Source of the DNA: Pseudomonadota bacterium
Lineage (GTDB): Bacteria > Pseudomonadota > Gammaproteobacteria > Xanthomonadales > Rhodanobacteraceae
NCBI GenBank assembly: GCA_029779475.1
Contig: JAKPAN010000167.1
Location: 1 to 32,026, forward strand
DNA length: 32,026 nucleotides
Direction: 5' to 3'
Positions 8,519-15,830 of the stretch are shown here, piece by piece (position 1 is the first letter of the stretch; the number at the start of each line of letters is the position of its first letter). A program made the translations under genes and the position numbers. The notes under the pieces are model-generated. The model was not told the origin of the DNA, did not search any database, and saw nothing but the letters and a program-made list of their open reading frames with translations.

Positions 8519-9133
8519 TCAGATTTCATGCAGCCCCGCGGCCAGCAACAGTTCGCGGAAGCGTTCGCGCGCGCGGAACAGGACGCGACGAAAATGCGCA
8601 GCGTCGATACCGAGGTCGCGGCAGACATCGTCGCGATCCTGTTCGTCGAGATAAAAGCGTGCGAGCACTTCGCGATCGCGCGCGACCGGCAATGTCTGCA
8701 TGAGTGCGCGCAGCAGCCCGTGCCGTTGCGATGCAACCGCGCCGTCGGCCGGATCGGCGCCGTCGCGGAGTTCATTGGCCGCGGAAATCGCCACCTCGTT
8801 GCGCCGGCCGCGATATTCGGCGCTGGTGGCGCGCAAGATCGTCGCCTGGATGTAGGCCGGGAGCGCCGCAGGTTCGCGGATCGCGCCCGCGCGCAGGCGT
8901 TCGAGGACGCCGGCGAGCACGTCCTGAGTCAGGTCTTCGACCGCAGGATCGCCCGGCCGGCAATACCGGCGCACGAGCGCACGAACGCCGCGCTCGTAAC
9001 GGCGCACGAATTCCGTTTCCGCTTGACCATCCCCTTCCGCGATGCGCCCGACCCAGCCGAATTCGTCGGCTTGCCGCGCGGCGCTTCCTTCGTCGGCATT
9101 CATTGGGGCCCCTACCCCGTTGAGTACCGACAT
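8519..9133 (-). CDS. ECF-type RNA polymerase sigma factor
   Basis: 204 residues from the ATG at 9133; an ATG at 9103 (194 residues, preceded by GGGG) is an equally likely start. Region 2 is seen in FVRRYERGVRALVRRYC and the core-binding segment VEDLTQDVLAGVLERL. Region 4 is seen as the helix-turn-helix segment LARFYLDEQDRDDVCRDLG followed by AHFRRVLFRARERFREL. Between them is a short linker with no region 3, as in the ECF class. Such factors recruit RNA polymerase to a small regulon, often including their own operon. The following gene encodes a one-helix membrane protein of anti-sigma type, then come two exported proteins, so this factor probably controls an envelope-directed response. The trigger and promoter motif could not be determined. 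Confidence 0.9.
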   Translation of the reverse strand: MSVLNGVGAPMNADEGSAARQADEFGWVGRIAEGDGQAETEFVRRYERGVRALVRRYCRPGDPAVEDLTQDVLAGVLERLRAGAIREPAALPAYIQATILRATSAEYRGRRNEVAISAANELRDGADPADGAVASQRHGLLRALMQTLPVARDREVLARFYLDEQDRDDVCRDLGIDAAHFRRVLFRARERFRELLLAAGLHEI

Positions 9134-9159
9134 AGCCTACCGCGCCCTGCGCAACAGCG

Positions 9160-9636
9160 TCATCCACGCGGGCGCGGGCGTTCCCGGTCGATTTCGATGT
9201 AGTAGCTCGACGCGTCCCACGCCACGCGACAGGCCGCGCGAAACGCGACCGGCGTGCGCGGATCGAGAACCAGCGTGCGCCATGCCGGCGGCGGTTCTTC
9301 GCGCGTGCCGTCGTGACGCAACACGCGCACGCGGGCTCGGATGCTCAGGCGCTCACCGGCGCAGTTGGCGAATTGCGCGACGAAGCTGACCATGCCGTCG
9401 GCATGACGCCGCGAGCGCAGCGCGCGCGTCACCACCGCGCCGAACGCGCGGTGATCGAGGATGACGACGGCTTCGAGCGGCACCTCGCATACCGACGCAT
9501 ACGTGGCCGCGATGACCGCCGGCGCGACGTCGTGCGTCTCCGATCCGAACGAGCTGGCGACACGCCAAGGCGCGGAAGGAGGCGACGAACGCCACGCAGC
9601 GGTCGCGGAGAACGCGGAATACGGATCGTCGTGCAT
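9160..9636 (-). CDS. Small unknown protein upstream of the sigma factor
   Basis: 158 residues from the ATG at 9636, which has GAGGA 7 nt upstream. The open frame extends further up to 9864, but that part is low-complexity Arg/Pro/Ala and lacks a ribosome site. There is no signal peptide or membrane helix. The second half (ADGMVSFVAQFANCAGERL, then RVLRHDGTREE, AWRTLVLDP, SSYYIEIDRE) looks like a beta-sandwich and faintly resembles the YcfL/DUF1425 pattern of a conserved strand, a xDGxxxE turn and a W-x-x-LxLxP strand; that resemblance is a guess. It ends 26 nt before the longer sigma-factor start on the same strand, so it may be the first gene of that operon. I cannot assign a function. Confidence 0.55.
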   Translation of the reverse strand: MHDDPYSAFSATAAWRSSPPSAPWRVASSFGSETHDVAPAVIAATYASVCEVPLEAVVILDHRAFGAVVTRALRSRRHADGMVSFVAQFANCAGERLSIRARVRVLRHDGTREEPPPAWRTLVLDPRTPVAFRAACRVAWDASSYYIEIDRERPRPRG

Positions 9637-9947
9637 GCCTGCATCCTCGTTCGTTGCGACCTCGGCGCCGCTCGCTCGCGCGAATCCGCGCTGCGGCGGC
9701 GCAGTCGAGGTGATCCGTCCCTGGATCGCGCCGGCGGGAGCCGTCCTGGCACGCCGCAGACGTATCCCAACCGCGTTCGGCGGCGTCTTGCCGCCCGTTC
9801 CCTTCGCCCCGAGCGTCGCGTCTTGCAGTGTTGGAAGGAGTGGCGGGCGCGGCGAATGTCTCACCCGTTTTTCGCGAGCGGCGCCGCGCTAACCCCGTGC
9901 TGGCCACCGCATCGTTGCAGCCCTCGCATCCACCAAGGGAGGGCACC
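9637..9947. promoter_or_regulatory. Divergent intergenic region before the small unknown gene and the TonB-like gene
   Basis: This 311-nt stretch separates two divergent starts and must hold promoters for both directions. I see no coding frame with a convincing start. A short perfect stem of 6 bp (GGCGGC-GTCTT-GCCGCC, 9779-9795) is present without a U-tract. No sigma-70 promoter with good -35 and -10 boxes stands out. A strong ribosome site (AAGGGAGGG at 9935-9943) serves the TonB-like gene. Confidence 0.35.
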
Positions 9948-10613
9948 ATGAACGCACGTATCGAATCGGCGCAGCCGCGCCTGGATTGGCAACGCGTCAG
10001 TGCGATGAGCGTGGCCTTTACGGTTCACGTCGCAGCGGCCTTCGTGCTGGCGATGCCGCTGCTGCCGGCGATGCAGCGCACGACGCCACCCATCGTCGAG
10101 GCGGTCATGCGCGACCTGCCACCGCCTCCGCCACCGATTCCGCCGGAGACGTTGCCGGAACCCAAGTCGAAGCCGACGCATGCGCCGCCGCAGGCGATGT
10201 CGAAACCGCAGCCGGTGCACGATACCGTCGTCGATGTCGCACAGACGCCACCGATCCCCGATGCGCAGACCGTCGCGCCTTCGGCTCCGACTCCCGCGCC
10301 AACCGATATCGGCGAAGGCGGCGGCACGGGCGGCGCCTCGCGCGTACTCGCCTACGATGGCGCGTTGAAGTTGCGCTATCCGCCGTCGTCGATCCGCGCA
10401 CGCGAGGAAGGCGCCGTGCTGCTCAACGTGCTCGTCGACGCGGAAGGCCACGCGCAACGCGTCGAGATCGCGCGCGGCTCGGGGCACACCGCGCTCGATG
10501 CGGCAGCGCGCGAGGCCGTGTTGCACGCACGCTTCAAGCCGGTGCTGCGCGATGGCGTCGCGGTCTCGGCATGGGGCGTGGTACCGATCCGGTTCCGGCT
10601 CGACGAAGTGTGA
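9948..10613 (+). CDS. TonB-family energy transducer-like protein
   Basis: 221 residues. The ATG at 9948 follows AAGGGAGGG. A short cytoplasmic N-terminus is followed by one transmembrane helix (about residues 17-40, SVAFTVHVAAAFVLAM). Then comes a Pro-rich spacer (about 50-115) with DLPPPPPPIPPETLPEPKSK, typical of the periplasm-spanning part of TonB. The C-terminal domain (about 135-221) has LKLRYPPSSIRAREEGAVLL, the LVDAEGHAQRVEIARGSGH turn and AREAVLHARFKPV, the standard TonB_C pattern. TonB proteins couple the proton-motive force, through ExbB/ExbD, to outer-membrane receptors; neither exbBD nor a receptor gene is visible nearby, so this may be an accessory TonB. It is followed by a 12-bp stem-loop and then the DUF456 gene. 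Confidence 0.88.
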   Translation: MNARIESAQPRLDWQRVSAMSVAFTVHVAAAFVLAMPLLPAMQRTTPPIVEAVMRDLPPPPPPIPPETLPEPKSKPTHAPPQAMSKPQPVHDTVVDVAQTPPIPDAQTVAPSAPTPAPTDIGEGGGTGGASRVLAYDGALKLRYPPSSIRAREEGAVLLNVLVDAEGHAQRVEIARGSGHTALDAAAREAVLHARFKPVLRDGVAVSAWGVVPIRFRLDEV

Positions 10614-10622
10614 ATCGCGCTG

Positions 10623-10653
10623 GCATCGCCGCGCCTGTCGCGCGCGGCGATGC
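10623..10653. terminator. 12-bp perfect stem-loop downstream of the TonB-like gene
   Basis: GCATCGCCGCGC (10623-10634) pairs perfectly with GCGCGGCGATGC (10642-10653) around a 7-nt loop, 9 nt after the TonB-like stop codon. No U-run follows on either strand, so it is not a classical intrinsic terminator. It could be a transcript-end stabiliser, an attenuator before DUF456, or a REP-type palindrome. Confidence 0.4.
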
Positions 10654-10690
10654 GCTATCGTGCGCGGCATCGACACGACGGGCGCATCGA

Positions 10691-11179
10691 ATGGATTGGC
10701 ACTGGGTTTGGTACGCGCTCGCCGCGGCACTGGTGATCGTCGGCGTGATCGGATCGGTGCTGCCGGCGTTGCCGGGCGTGCCGCTCGTCTTCGTTGGCTT
10801 GTTGCTCGCGGCGTGGGCCGATGGTTTCGCGCACGTCGGGCCGTGGTTGCTCGTGCTGCTCGGCGTGCTCGCGCTGGTCGCGATCGGTATCGACTTCGTC
10901 GCCGGCGTGCTCGGCGCGAAGAAGGTCGGCGCGAGCCGCTACGCGGTGATCGGCGCGACGCTCGGCACGTTCGCGGGATTGTTCCTCGGCATTCCCGGCA
11001 TCGTCTTCGGGCCGCTCGTCGGCGCGCTGCTCGGCGAACTCGCCGCGGGCGGCACGCTGCGCAAGGCGAGCGGCGTCGGCATCGGCGCGTGGATCGGTTT
11101 TCTTGTCGGCTCGATTGCCAAGCTCGGCATCTGCGGCGTCATGCTCGGCATCTTCGCGTTCGCATTCGCGGTGCGCTGA
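10691..11179 (+). CDS. DUF456 family membrane protein
   Basis: 162 residues from the ATG at 10691; the ribosome site is weak. The protein is almost entirely hydrophobic, with helices at about residues 6-25, 27-43, 49-75, 82-115 (probably a helix hairpin) and 128-161. The start MDWHWVWYALAAALVIVGVIG, the following LPALPGVPLVFVGLLLAAW, and the Gly-rich GTFAGLFLGIPGIVFGPLVG segment are the hallmark of DUF456 (PF04306) proteins. No function is established for this family. A residual promoter-like TATCGT lies at about 10656-10661. The stop codon abuts that of the convergent hemolysin III gene with no nucleotide between them. Confidence 0.87.
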   Translation: MDWHWVWYALAAALVIVGVIGSVLPALPGVPLVFVGLLLAAWADGFAHVGPWLLVLLGVLALVAIGIDFVAGVLGAKKVGASRYAVIGATLGTFAGLFLGIPGIVFGPLVGALLGELAAGGTLRKASGVGIGAWIGFLVGSIAKLGICGVMLGIFAFAFAVR

Positions 11180-11845
11180 TCAGGATTTCGGCAACACGTA
11201 GAACAGCACCGCGAAGAATTGCAGCACGCTGCCGAGCAGCACGAACGCATGCCACAGCGCGTGGCTGTACGGCAGCCGCTTCCACAGATAGAACGGCACG
11301 CCGAGCGTGTACGCGGCGCCGCCGCCGAACAGCAGCCACAGTCCGCCGGGCGCGAGATTTTCGGTAAGCGGCTTGATCGCAACGAGTCCGACCCAGCCGA
11401 GCGCGACGTAAAGCGAGGCCATCAGCGCGCGGTTGCGCACGCGCTGCCATTCCAGCGCGATGCCCGCGAGCGCAAGCGCCCAGACCAGCGCGAACAAGGC
11501 GATACCCCATGTGCCATGCAACGTAAGCAGCGTGAATGGCGTGTAGGTGCCGGCGATGAGCAGGAAGATCGCGACGTGGTCGAGCAATCGCAACACGGGT
11601 TTGGCGCGCACGACGGGCACGCCGTGGTAAAGCGTGGACGCGGTGTAGAGCAGGATCAGCGTCGTGCCGTAGACCGCGACGCTGGCGATCTCGCGCGCGC
11701 CGCCGCCGTCGCGCGCGGCGAAGCCGACCAGCGTCGCGAGTCCGGCAATGCTGAGCACGATGCCAAGGCCGTGGATGAGGCTCGATGCGACTTCCTCGCG
11801 CGGGCTGTAGGAAAGCGCGGCGGGATGCGAGACCGAAGCGGCCAT
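11180..11845 (-). CDS. Hemolysin III / PAQR family membrane protein
   Basis: 221 residues. The ATG at 11845 has GAGGAA 6 nt upstream; the frame is open to 11881 but without a ribosome site. Seven hydrophobic helices can be traced. The PAQR metal-site pattern is present: Ser70-xxx-His74 (TASTLYHG), Asp89 (LLDHVAIFLLIAGTYTPF) and His195-xxx-His199 (SHALWHAFVLLGS). This matches the bacterial HlyIII/YqfA branch of the adiponectin-receptor superfamily. Animal PAQR receptors act as zinc-dependent hydrolases on ceramide-type lipids. The bacterial proteins are implicated in membrane homeostasis, and the hemolysin name comes from one Bacillus protein. It is an inner-membrane protein. It converges with DUF456 without a spacer. 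Confidence 0.9.
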   Translation of the reverse strand: MAASVSHPAALSYSPREEVASSLIHGLGIVLSIAGLATLVGFAARDGGGAREIASVAVYGTTLILLYTASTLYHGVPVVRAKPVLRLLDHVAIFLLIAGTYTPFTLLTLHGTWGIALFALVWALALAGIALEWQRVRNRALMASLYVALGWVGLVAIKPLTENLAPGGLWLLFGGGAAYTLGVPFYLWKRLPYSHALWHAFVLLGSVLQFFAVLFYVLPKS

Positions 11846-11946
11846 GTCGATTCCTCGCGGCGCGATGCGGCGCCGCAGCACGGCGAACGTAGCGCAATTC
11901 CGTGCGTGCCGCTATGCCCGCGTCGATGCGCCCGCGCGAAGCGGCT

Positions 11947-12918
11947 TCAATGTCCGGCGCAGCATTGCTGGTAGAGGCGTTCGCCTTCGGCTTGCGCGCG
12001 GGCGAGGGCTTGCGCGTCGAGGCGCTTGGCGCTTTCGGACATCAGCCATTCCATGTTCTTGCGCTCGCTCGGTGTGGCATCACTGATTCGCGACGCCACA
12101 AATGCGTACGCGTAGGCCGCAGCCGGATCCTTTGCATAGAGCGGCGACTTGCTGAGCACCAGCCGCGTATCCGCCTGACTTTCTGCAAGCAGAATCAGCG
12201 CACGCTTGTCGCCGCGACGTGCAGCTTCTTCGAGATACGCGCGGGCCTTGTCGCGACGTTCAATCACCTCGTCGATGTTTGCGGCGACCGAGGCGACATC
12301 GTCGTAGTCGGCGAGCGCGGATTTCGCATAGGTGAACATGGCCATCACGTTGCCTGCCTGCGCCGCGCGATCGGCGGGATCGAGCCAATGGTCGAGCAGA
12401 TCCTTCGGCAATTTCGCGCAGGCCTCGCGGGTTCTCGCGTTGCGATCCAGACGAGACTGGTACAACTCGCGATTCTCCGCGCGTGTTTCGTCGGTCATGC
12501 GTGGGTTCTGCACGTCACGCTCGATGTTCCACCGATCGATTTCGTCGCCTTCCTTCGCCTCTCTCAAACCATGCGGCGTACACAGCTCCAGACGATCCGT
12601 GAGCTGACGCTGCGCCTCCGTGTCACCCGCATCGCTCCATTTTCGAAGCTCCGCGACGGACTCTTCCAGTGGTGCGTTCCACTCCGGCAGCGTGTGCGGC
12701 GGCAAGTCGGGTGCGCGGACTTGCGCGGCTATCTTCGGAGCAGCGGCCTTACGTGACGACGGATTCGGCGCCAATTCGGGCGACGATGACTGCGCGGGCG
12801 AAGGCACGACGGAGGCCGCCCTCGGTGCGGCGGCCTGCCGATGCAACGCAAACCACAGCAATGCAGCCATCACTGAAAACGCAATGATTCCTGCGATACG
12901 GCGTCCATTCGTGCTCAT
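11947..12918 (-). CDS. Membrane-anchored Sel1-like repeat protein (second of a paralogous pair)
   Basis: 323 residues. The ATG at 12918 overlaps the TGA of the upstream gene as ATGA and has AAGGAG 7 nt upstream, so translation is coupled. An N-terminal helix (about residues 8-25, AGIIAFSVMAALLWFALH) anchors it. A Pro/Ser/Ala-rich linker follows (about 28-75), then helical repeats, including AYLEEAARRGDKRALILLAE, a Sel1-like unit. The C-terminal part (ESAKRLDAQALARAQAEGER, then YQQCCAGH) closely parallels the end of the upstream gene's product (SEASKVLDAAAIDRAREEGR, then CCG), so the two arose by tandem duplication. The helical repeat domain probably faces the periplasm. Sel1-like repeats mediate protein contacts; no specific role can be given. 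Confidence 0.78.
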   Translation of the reverse strand: MSTNGRRIAGIIAFSVMAALLWFALHRQAAAPRAASVVPSPAQSSSPELAPNPSSRKAAAPKIAAQVRAPDLPPHTLPEWNAPLEESVAELRKWSDAGDTEAQRQLTDRLELCTPHGLREAKEGDEIDRWNIERDVQNPRMTDETRAENRELYQSRLDRNARTREACAKLPKDLLDHWLDPADRAAQAGNVMAMFTYAKSALADYDDVASVAANIDEVIERRDKARAYLEEAARRGDKRALILLAESQADTRLVLSKSPLYAKDPAAAYAYAFVASRISDATPSERKNMEWLMSESAKRLDAQALARAQAEGERLYQQCCAGH

Positions 12919-13847
12919 CGTCCATCTCCTTCGCTCACGCCGCAGCAAGCGGCCAGCCGACGTCCTTCTTCGCGCGCGCGGTCGATCGCGGCGGCGTCGA
13001 GCACTTTGGATGCTTCCGAAAGCATGAGCGTCAACACCTGTGGCGGCATATCGGCCGATCGCGGCGTCAGCGTGTAGGCGTAAAGATTCGCGTAGGCACG
13101 TTCCGGATTCGCCGGATAGACGCCATCGGCGTAATACGTTTGCGCCTGCAACAAGGCCAGCGCGTCGCCCTGCAACAGCGACCGCTCGACGTATGTGCGC
13201 GCCTGCTCCAAACGATCGCGCAGCGTTTCCGGATCGGCGATCGCCCGGCGCATGTCGTAGGTCTTGAGCATCGCCTCGCCATATAGGGCCTGAGCATCGG
13301 CGTCGCCGAGCGCAGCCGCACGCTCGATCCAGCGAAAGGCCTGCGCGGCGGCATCCTTCTCGTCGAGGCCTTGGGCATTCGCGCAACGGGCATGCGCGTA
13401 CTTCATCGTTGCCTTCAACAGCGAGGCTTGGTCATCCGGTGTCAGCGACGACCCGAGTTCGCCGAGAATACGGCCGCCATGCGCGCCGATTTCGACAACG
13501 GCGTTGTCGATTTGCGCGTCTGTTGCCGCGGGCAGATTGTTGCAATAGAGAAACGCCTGTCCGAGCCGACTCGCCGCGCGCGCATCGCCTGCCTGCGCGC
13601 GACGTTCGAGCTCAGCGCGCACTTCGGCCAGCGGACGCTCGTCGAGCGAATCCTCGCGCGATGCGACGTTGGCCTGCCGGGTCGCGACCGCCGCGCTGTC
13701 CGCTTTCGAGGATGGCAACGCCGCCGCGTCCGCATTTGCCTGCGGTGCAGCGATGCGCGGAGCGTTACTGCGTTCACGGCTCCAGAAATACCACGTGCCG
13801 GCGATCACCACGCACAACACGGCAACGACCGTCGTCCTTCCTTTCAT
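12915..13847 (-). CDS. Membrane-anchored Sel1-like repeat protein (first of a paralogous pair)
   Basis: 310 residues from the ATG at 13847, with GGGAG 5 nt upstream; a GTG directly before it is a less likely start. The N-terminal helix (about residues 5-22, TTVVAVLCVVIAGTWYFW) makes it a type II or lipid-less anchored protein. After a low-complexity linker come helical repeats such as AFRWIERAAALGDADAQALY, the Sel1-like consensus of small-residue helices with a GDxxAQ turn. A Cys-Cys pair lies near the end. The gene is coupled by ATGA to its downstream paralogue, so the two products are probably made in similar amounts and may interact. It is divergent from the GNAT gene with 151 nt between starts. 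Function is unknown. Confidence 0.8.
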   Translation of the reverse strand: MKGRTTVVAVLCVVIAGTWYFWSRERSNAPRIAAPQANADAAALPSSKADSAAVATRQANVASREDSLDERPLAEVRAELERRAQAGDARAASRLGQAFLYCNNLPAATDAQIDNAVVEIGAHGGRILGELGSSLTPDDQASLLKATMKYAHARCANAQGLDEKDAAAQAFRWIERAAALGDADAQALYGEAMLKTYDMRRAIADPETLRDRLEQARTYVERSLLQGDALALLQAQTYYADGVYPANPERAYANLYAYTLTPRSADMPPQVLTLMLSEASKVLDAAAIDRAREEGRRLAACCGVSEGDGR

Positions 13848-13998
13848 CACGGCTCCCGTAAATCACGGCGAGGAACAGCGCGCGATCATGCGGCGACGCA
13901 CGATGCTATCGTCATCGCGCTCGCTACCGGCCTGCGGGGATTGTAGCGATCGGCCGCGCAAGACCGCATGCAGCGCAACCCATCGGATCGCCATCGAC

Positions 13999-14559
13999 AT
14001 GAACACCGGGATTCCCGACATTCCAGAACTCGCAGGCCCACGCGTGCGCCTGCGCGCGCTCGATGCGCGCGACGTCGATGCGCTGTTCGCGTTGTATTCC
14101 GATGCGCAGGTGATGCGCTACTGGAGCACGCCACCGTGGCGCGAACGCGCGCAGGCGCACGCGCACATCGAGCGCATGCAGCGCGAGCGGGTCGACGCGG
14201 AATTCTATCCGTGGGTTGCGACGCTCGACGACGACGTGCTCATCGGCACGTGTTCGCTGTTCGCCGTCAGTCGCGCGCATGCGCGCGCCGAGATCGGCTA
14301 CGCGCTGCGCTCGCCGTGGTGGGGGCGCGGTTTCGCGCAGGAGATGCTCGGTCTCGCGCTCACACACGCATTCGATGCGATCCGGCTCAATCGCATCGAA
14401 GCGGACATTGACCCGGAGAATATCGCCTCATGCCGGCTCGTCGAGCGGCTCGGCTTCGCGCGCGAAGGCTTGCTGCGTGAACGCTGGCGCGTCGGTGGCG
14501 GCGTGCAGGACACGGGGCTGTATGGACTGCTCGCGCGGGAGTGGCGCGAGCGCGCATGA
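13999..14559 (+). CDS. GNAT family N-acetyltransferase (RimJ/RimL-like)
   Basis: 186 residues from the ATG at 13999; the ribosome site is poor and an earlier in-frame start is possible. The protein opens with LAGPRVRLRALDARDVDALF, the usual first strand and helix of the Acetyltransf_3 group, and has YALRSPWWGRGFAQEMLGLA. WWGRGFAQEM (107-116) there is the acetyl-CoA pyrophosphate-binding loop (R/QxxGxG/A type). It ends with RIEADIDPENIASCRLVERL then GF, the N-xx-S-xxxx-E-x-LGF signature. Enzymes of this group transfer acetyl from acetyl-CoA to protein N-termini, ribosomal proteins, polyamines or antibiotics; the substrate cannot be inferred here. It is a cytoplasmic single gene, followed by a repeat-like intergenic element. 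Confidence 0.88.
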   Translation: MNTGIPDIPELAGPRVRLRALDARDVDALFALYSDAQVMRYWSTPPWRERAQAHAHIERMQRERVDAEFYPWVATLDDDVLIGTCSLFAVSRAHARAEIGYALRSPWWGRGFAQEMLGLALTHAFDAIRLNRIEADIDPENIASCRLVERLGFAREGLLRERWRVGGGVQDTGLYGLLAREWRERA

Positions 14560-14570
14560 GTGCGCGGCGC

Positions 14571-14717
14571 CGATGGCTTGAACATCACCGTCGATCCCGT
14601 TTTCGCCGGCATGACGCGTCAAAGCTCGAAGGCCGGCATGAGCCGACCTTCGTGAACCACTGGGTCCCGTGTCACCGGCCATCCACGGCCAGCGCGGGAT
14701 GACGGCATCCTGCCGTC
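14571..14717. repeat. REP-like intergenic element with hairpins
   Basis: The stretch between the GNAT and gap stop codons does not look coding and has repeat character. GCCGGCATGA occurs twice (14605-14614 and 14632-14641). GATCCCGTTTTCGCCGGCATGACG and GCGGGATGACGG resemble the dispersed palindromic elements common between convergent genes in Lysobacterales. The end is a perfect hairpin, GACGGCA-TCC-TGCCGTC (14701-14717), whose stem overlaps the gap stop codon. Whether it is repeated elsewhere in the genome cannot be seen here. Confidence 0.45.
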
Positions 14718-15729
14718 ACTTCGCGTTCGCGAACGCCACCGTCATGTCGAGCATGCGGTTGGAGAAACCCCACTCGTTGTCGTACCACGACAGCACCTTG
14801 ACCAACGTGCCGCCCATGACCTGGGTCAGCGTGGCGTCGTAGACCGAGCTGCGCGGATCGTTGTTGAAGTCGACCGACACCAGCGGCTTGGTGTTGACGC
14901 CGAGGATGCCCTTGAGAGAACCATTCGCGGCTTCGGTGATCGCCGCGTCGATCTCTTCCTTGCTCGTCGCGCGCGCGGCGACGAAGGACAGGTCGACGAC
15001 GGACACATTGATCGTCGGCACGCGCATCGAGAAACCGGTGAGCTTGCCGTTGAGTTCCGGCAGCACAAGGCCGACCGCGGCGGCGGCGCCGGTCTTGGTC
15101 GGGATCTGGCTCATCGTCGCCGAACGCGCGCGGCGCAGATCGGAGTGGTAGACGTCGGTCAGCACCTGATCGTTCGTATACGCGTGGATCGTCGTCATCA
15201 AGCCATGCACGATACCGATCTTTTCGTACAGCACCTTGGCGAGCGGCGCGAGGCAGTTCGTCGTGCACGAGGCGTTGGAGATGACTTCGTAGCTGCCCTT
15301 GATCTGGTCGTGATTGACGCCGTAGACGAAGGTGCCGTCCACGTCCTTGTCGCCCGGCGCGGAGATGATGACCTTTTTAGCGCCTGCGGCGAGGTGCGCG
15401 CTGGCCTTGGCCTTGCTCGTGAAGAAGCCCGTGCATTCGAGCACGATGTCGACGCCGAGATCCTTCCACGGCAGCTTGGCCGGGTCGCGCTCGGCGCAGA
15501 CCTTGATGCGGTCGCCGTTGACGATCAAGTCGCCGCCGTCGACGCCCACTTCGAACGGAAACTTGCCGTGCGCGGTGTCGTACTGGGTCAGGTGCGCGTT
15601 CGTCTCGGCGTTGCCGAGATCGTTGATCGCAACGACCTGGATTTCGTTCGTGCGCTTGGATTCGTACAGCGCGCGCAGGATGTTGCGGCCGATGCGGCCA
15701 TAACCATTGATCGCGACTTTCACAGCCAT
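14716..15729 (-). CDS. gap: Glyceraldehyde-3-phosphate dehydrogenase, type I
   Basis: 337 residues, the normal family length. The ATG at 15729 has GAGGAG 8 nt upstream. It catalyses the reversible NAD-dependent oxidation and phosphorylation of glyceraldehyde 3-phosphate to 1,3-bisphosphoglycerate in glycolysis and gluconeogenesis, in the cytoplasm. Seen: the NAD-binding NGYGRIGRN (8-16), Asp37 in VVAINDLGN (favouring NAD over NADP), the catalytic [14 protein letters not shown] with Cys155, His182 in [10 protein letters not shown], the [13 protein letters not shown] loop, and the C-terminal [12 protein letters not shown]. All active-site elements are intact. In many bacteria gap sits with pgk or tkt; here it stands alone, downstream of the M56 peptidase gene but with its own promoter-like sequence. 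Confidence 0.97.
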   Translation of the reverse strand: MAVKVAINGYGRIGRNILRALYESKRTNEIQVVAINDLGNAETNAHLTQYDTAHGKFPFEVGVDGGDLIVNGDRIKVCAERDPAKLPWKDLGVDIVLECTGFFTSKAKASAHLAAGAKKVIISAPGDKDVDGTFVYGVNHDQIKGSYEVISNASCTTNCLAPLAKVLYEKIGIVHGLMTTIHAYTNDQVLTDVYHSDLRRARSATMSQIPTKTGAAAAVGLVLPELNGKLTGFSMRVPTINVSVVDLSFVAARATSKEEIDAAITEAANGSLKGILGVNTKPLVSVDFNNDPRSSVYDATLTQVMGGTLVKVLSWYDNEWGFSNRMLDMTVAFANAK

Positions 15730-15768
15730 CAGACGACTCCTCGGAACGGGAAGAAGGTGAGGCTGCGG

Positions 15769-15802
15769 ATTTTAGCGGCCCCGCGCGGGGTGCGCACAGG
15801 GC
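15769..15802 (-). promoter_or_regulatory. Putative gap promoter
   Basis: In the 101 nt before gap, the minus strand holds TAAAAT (15774-15769), a 5/6 match to the sigma-70 -10 box, about 40 nt from the start codon. The -35 region is weak. The spacer contains the perfect palindrome CCCCGCGCGGGG (15779-15790), which could be a regulator site or only a GC-rich coincidence. Confidence 0.4.
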
Positions 15803-15830
15803 CGCTTTGGAGGGGCCAATCGGCAGACTG

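Noticed and set aside
7772-9202. 476-codon plus-strand frame opposite the sigma and anti-sigma genes
   Set aside because: Shadow frame without ribosome site or domain; it crosses three genes on the other strand.
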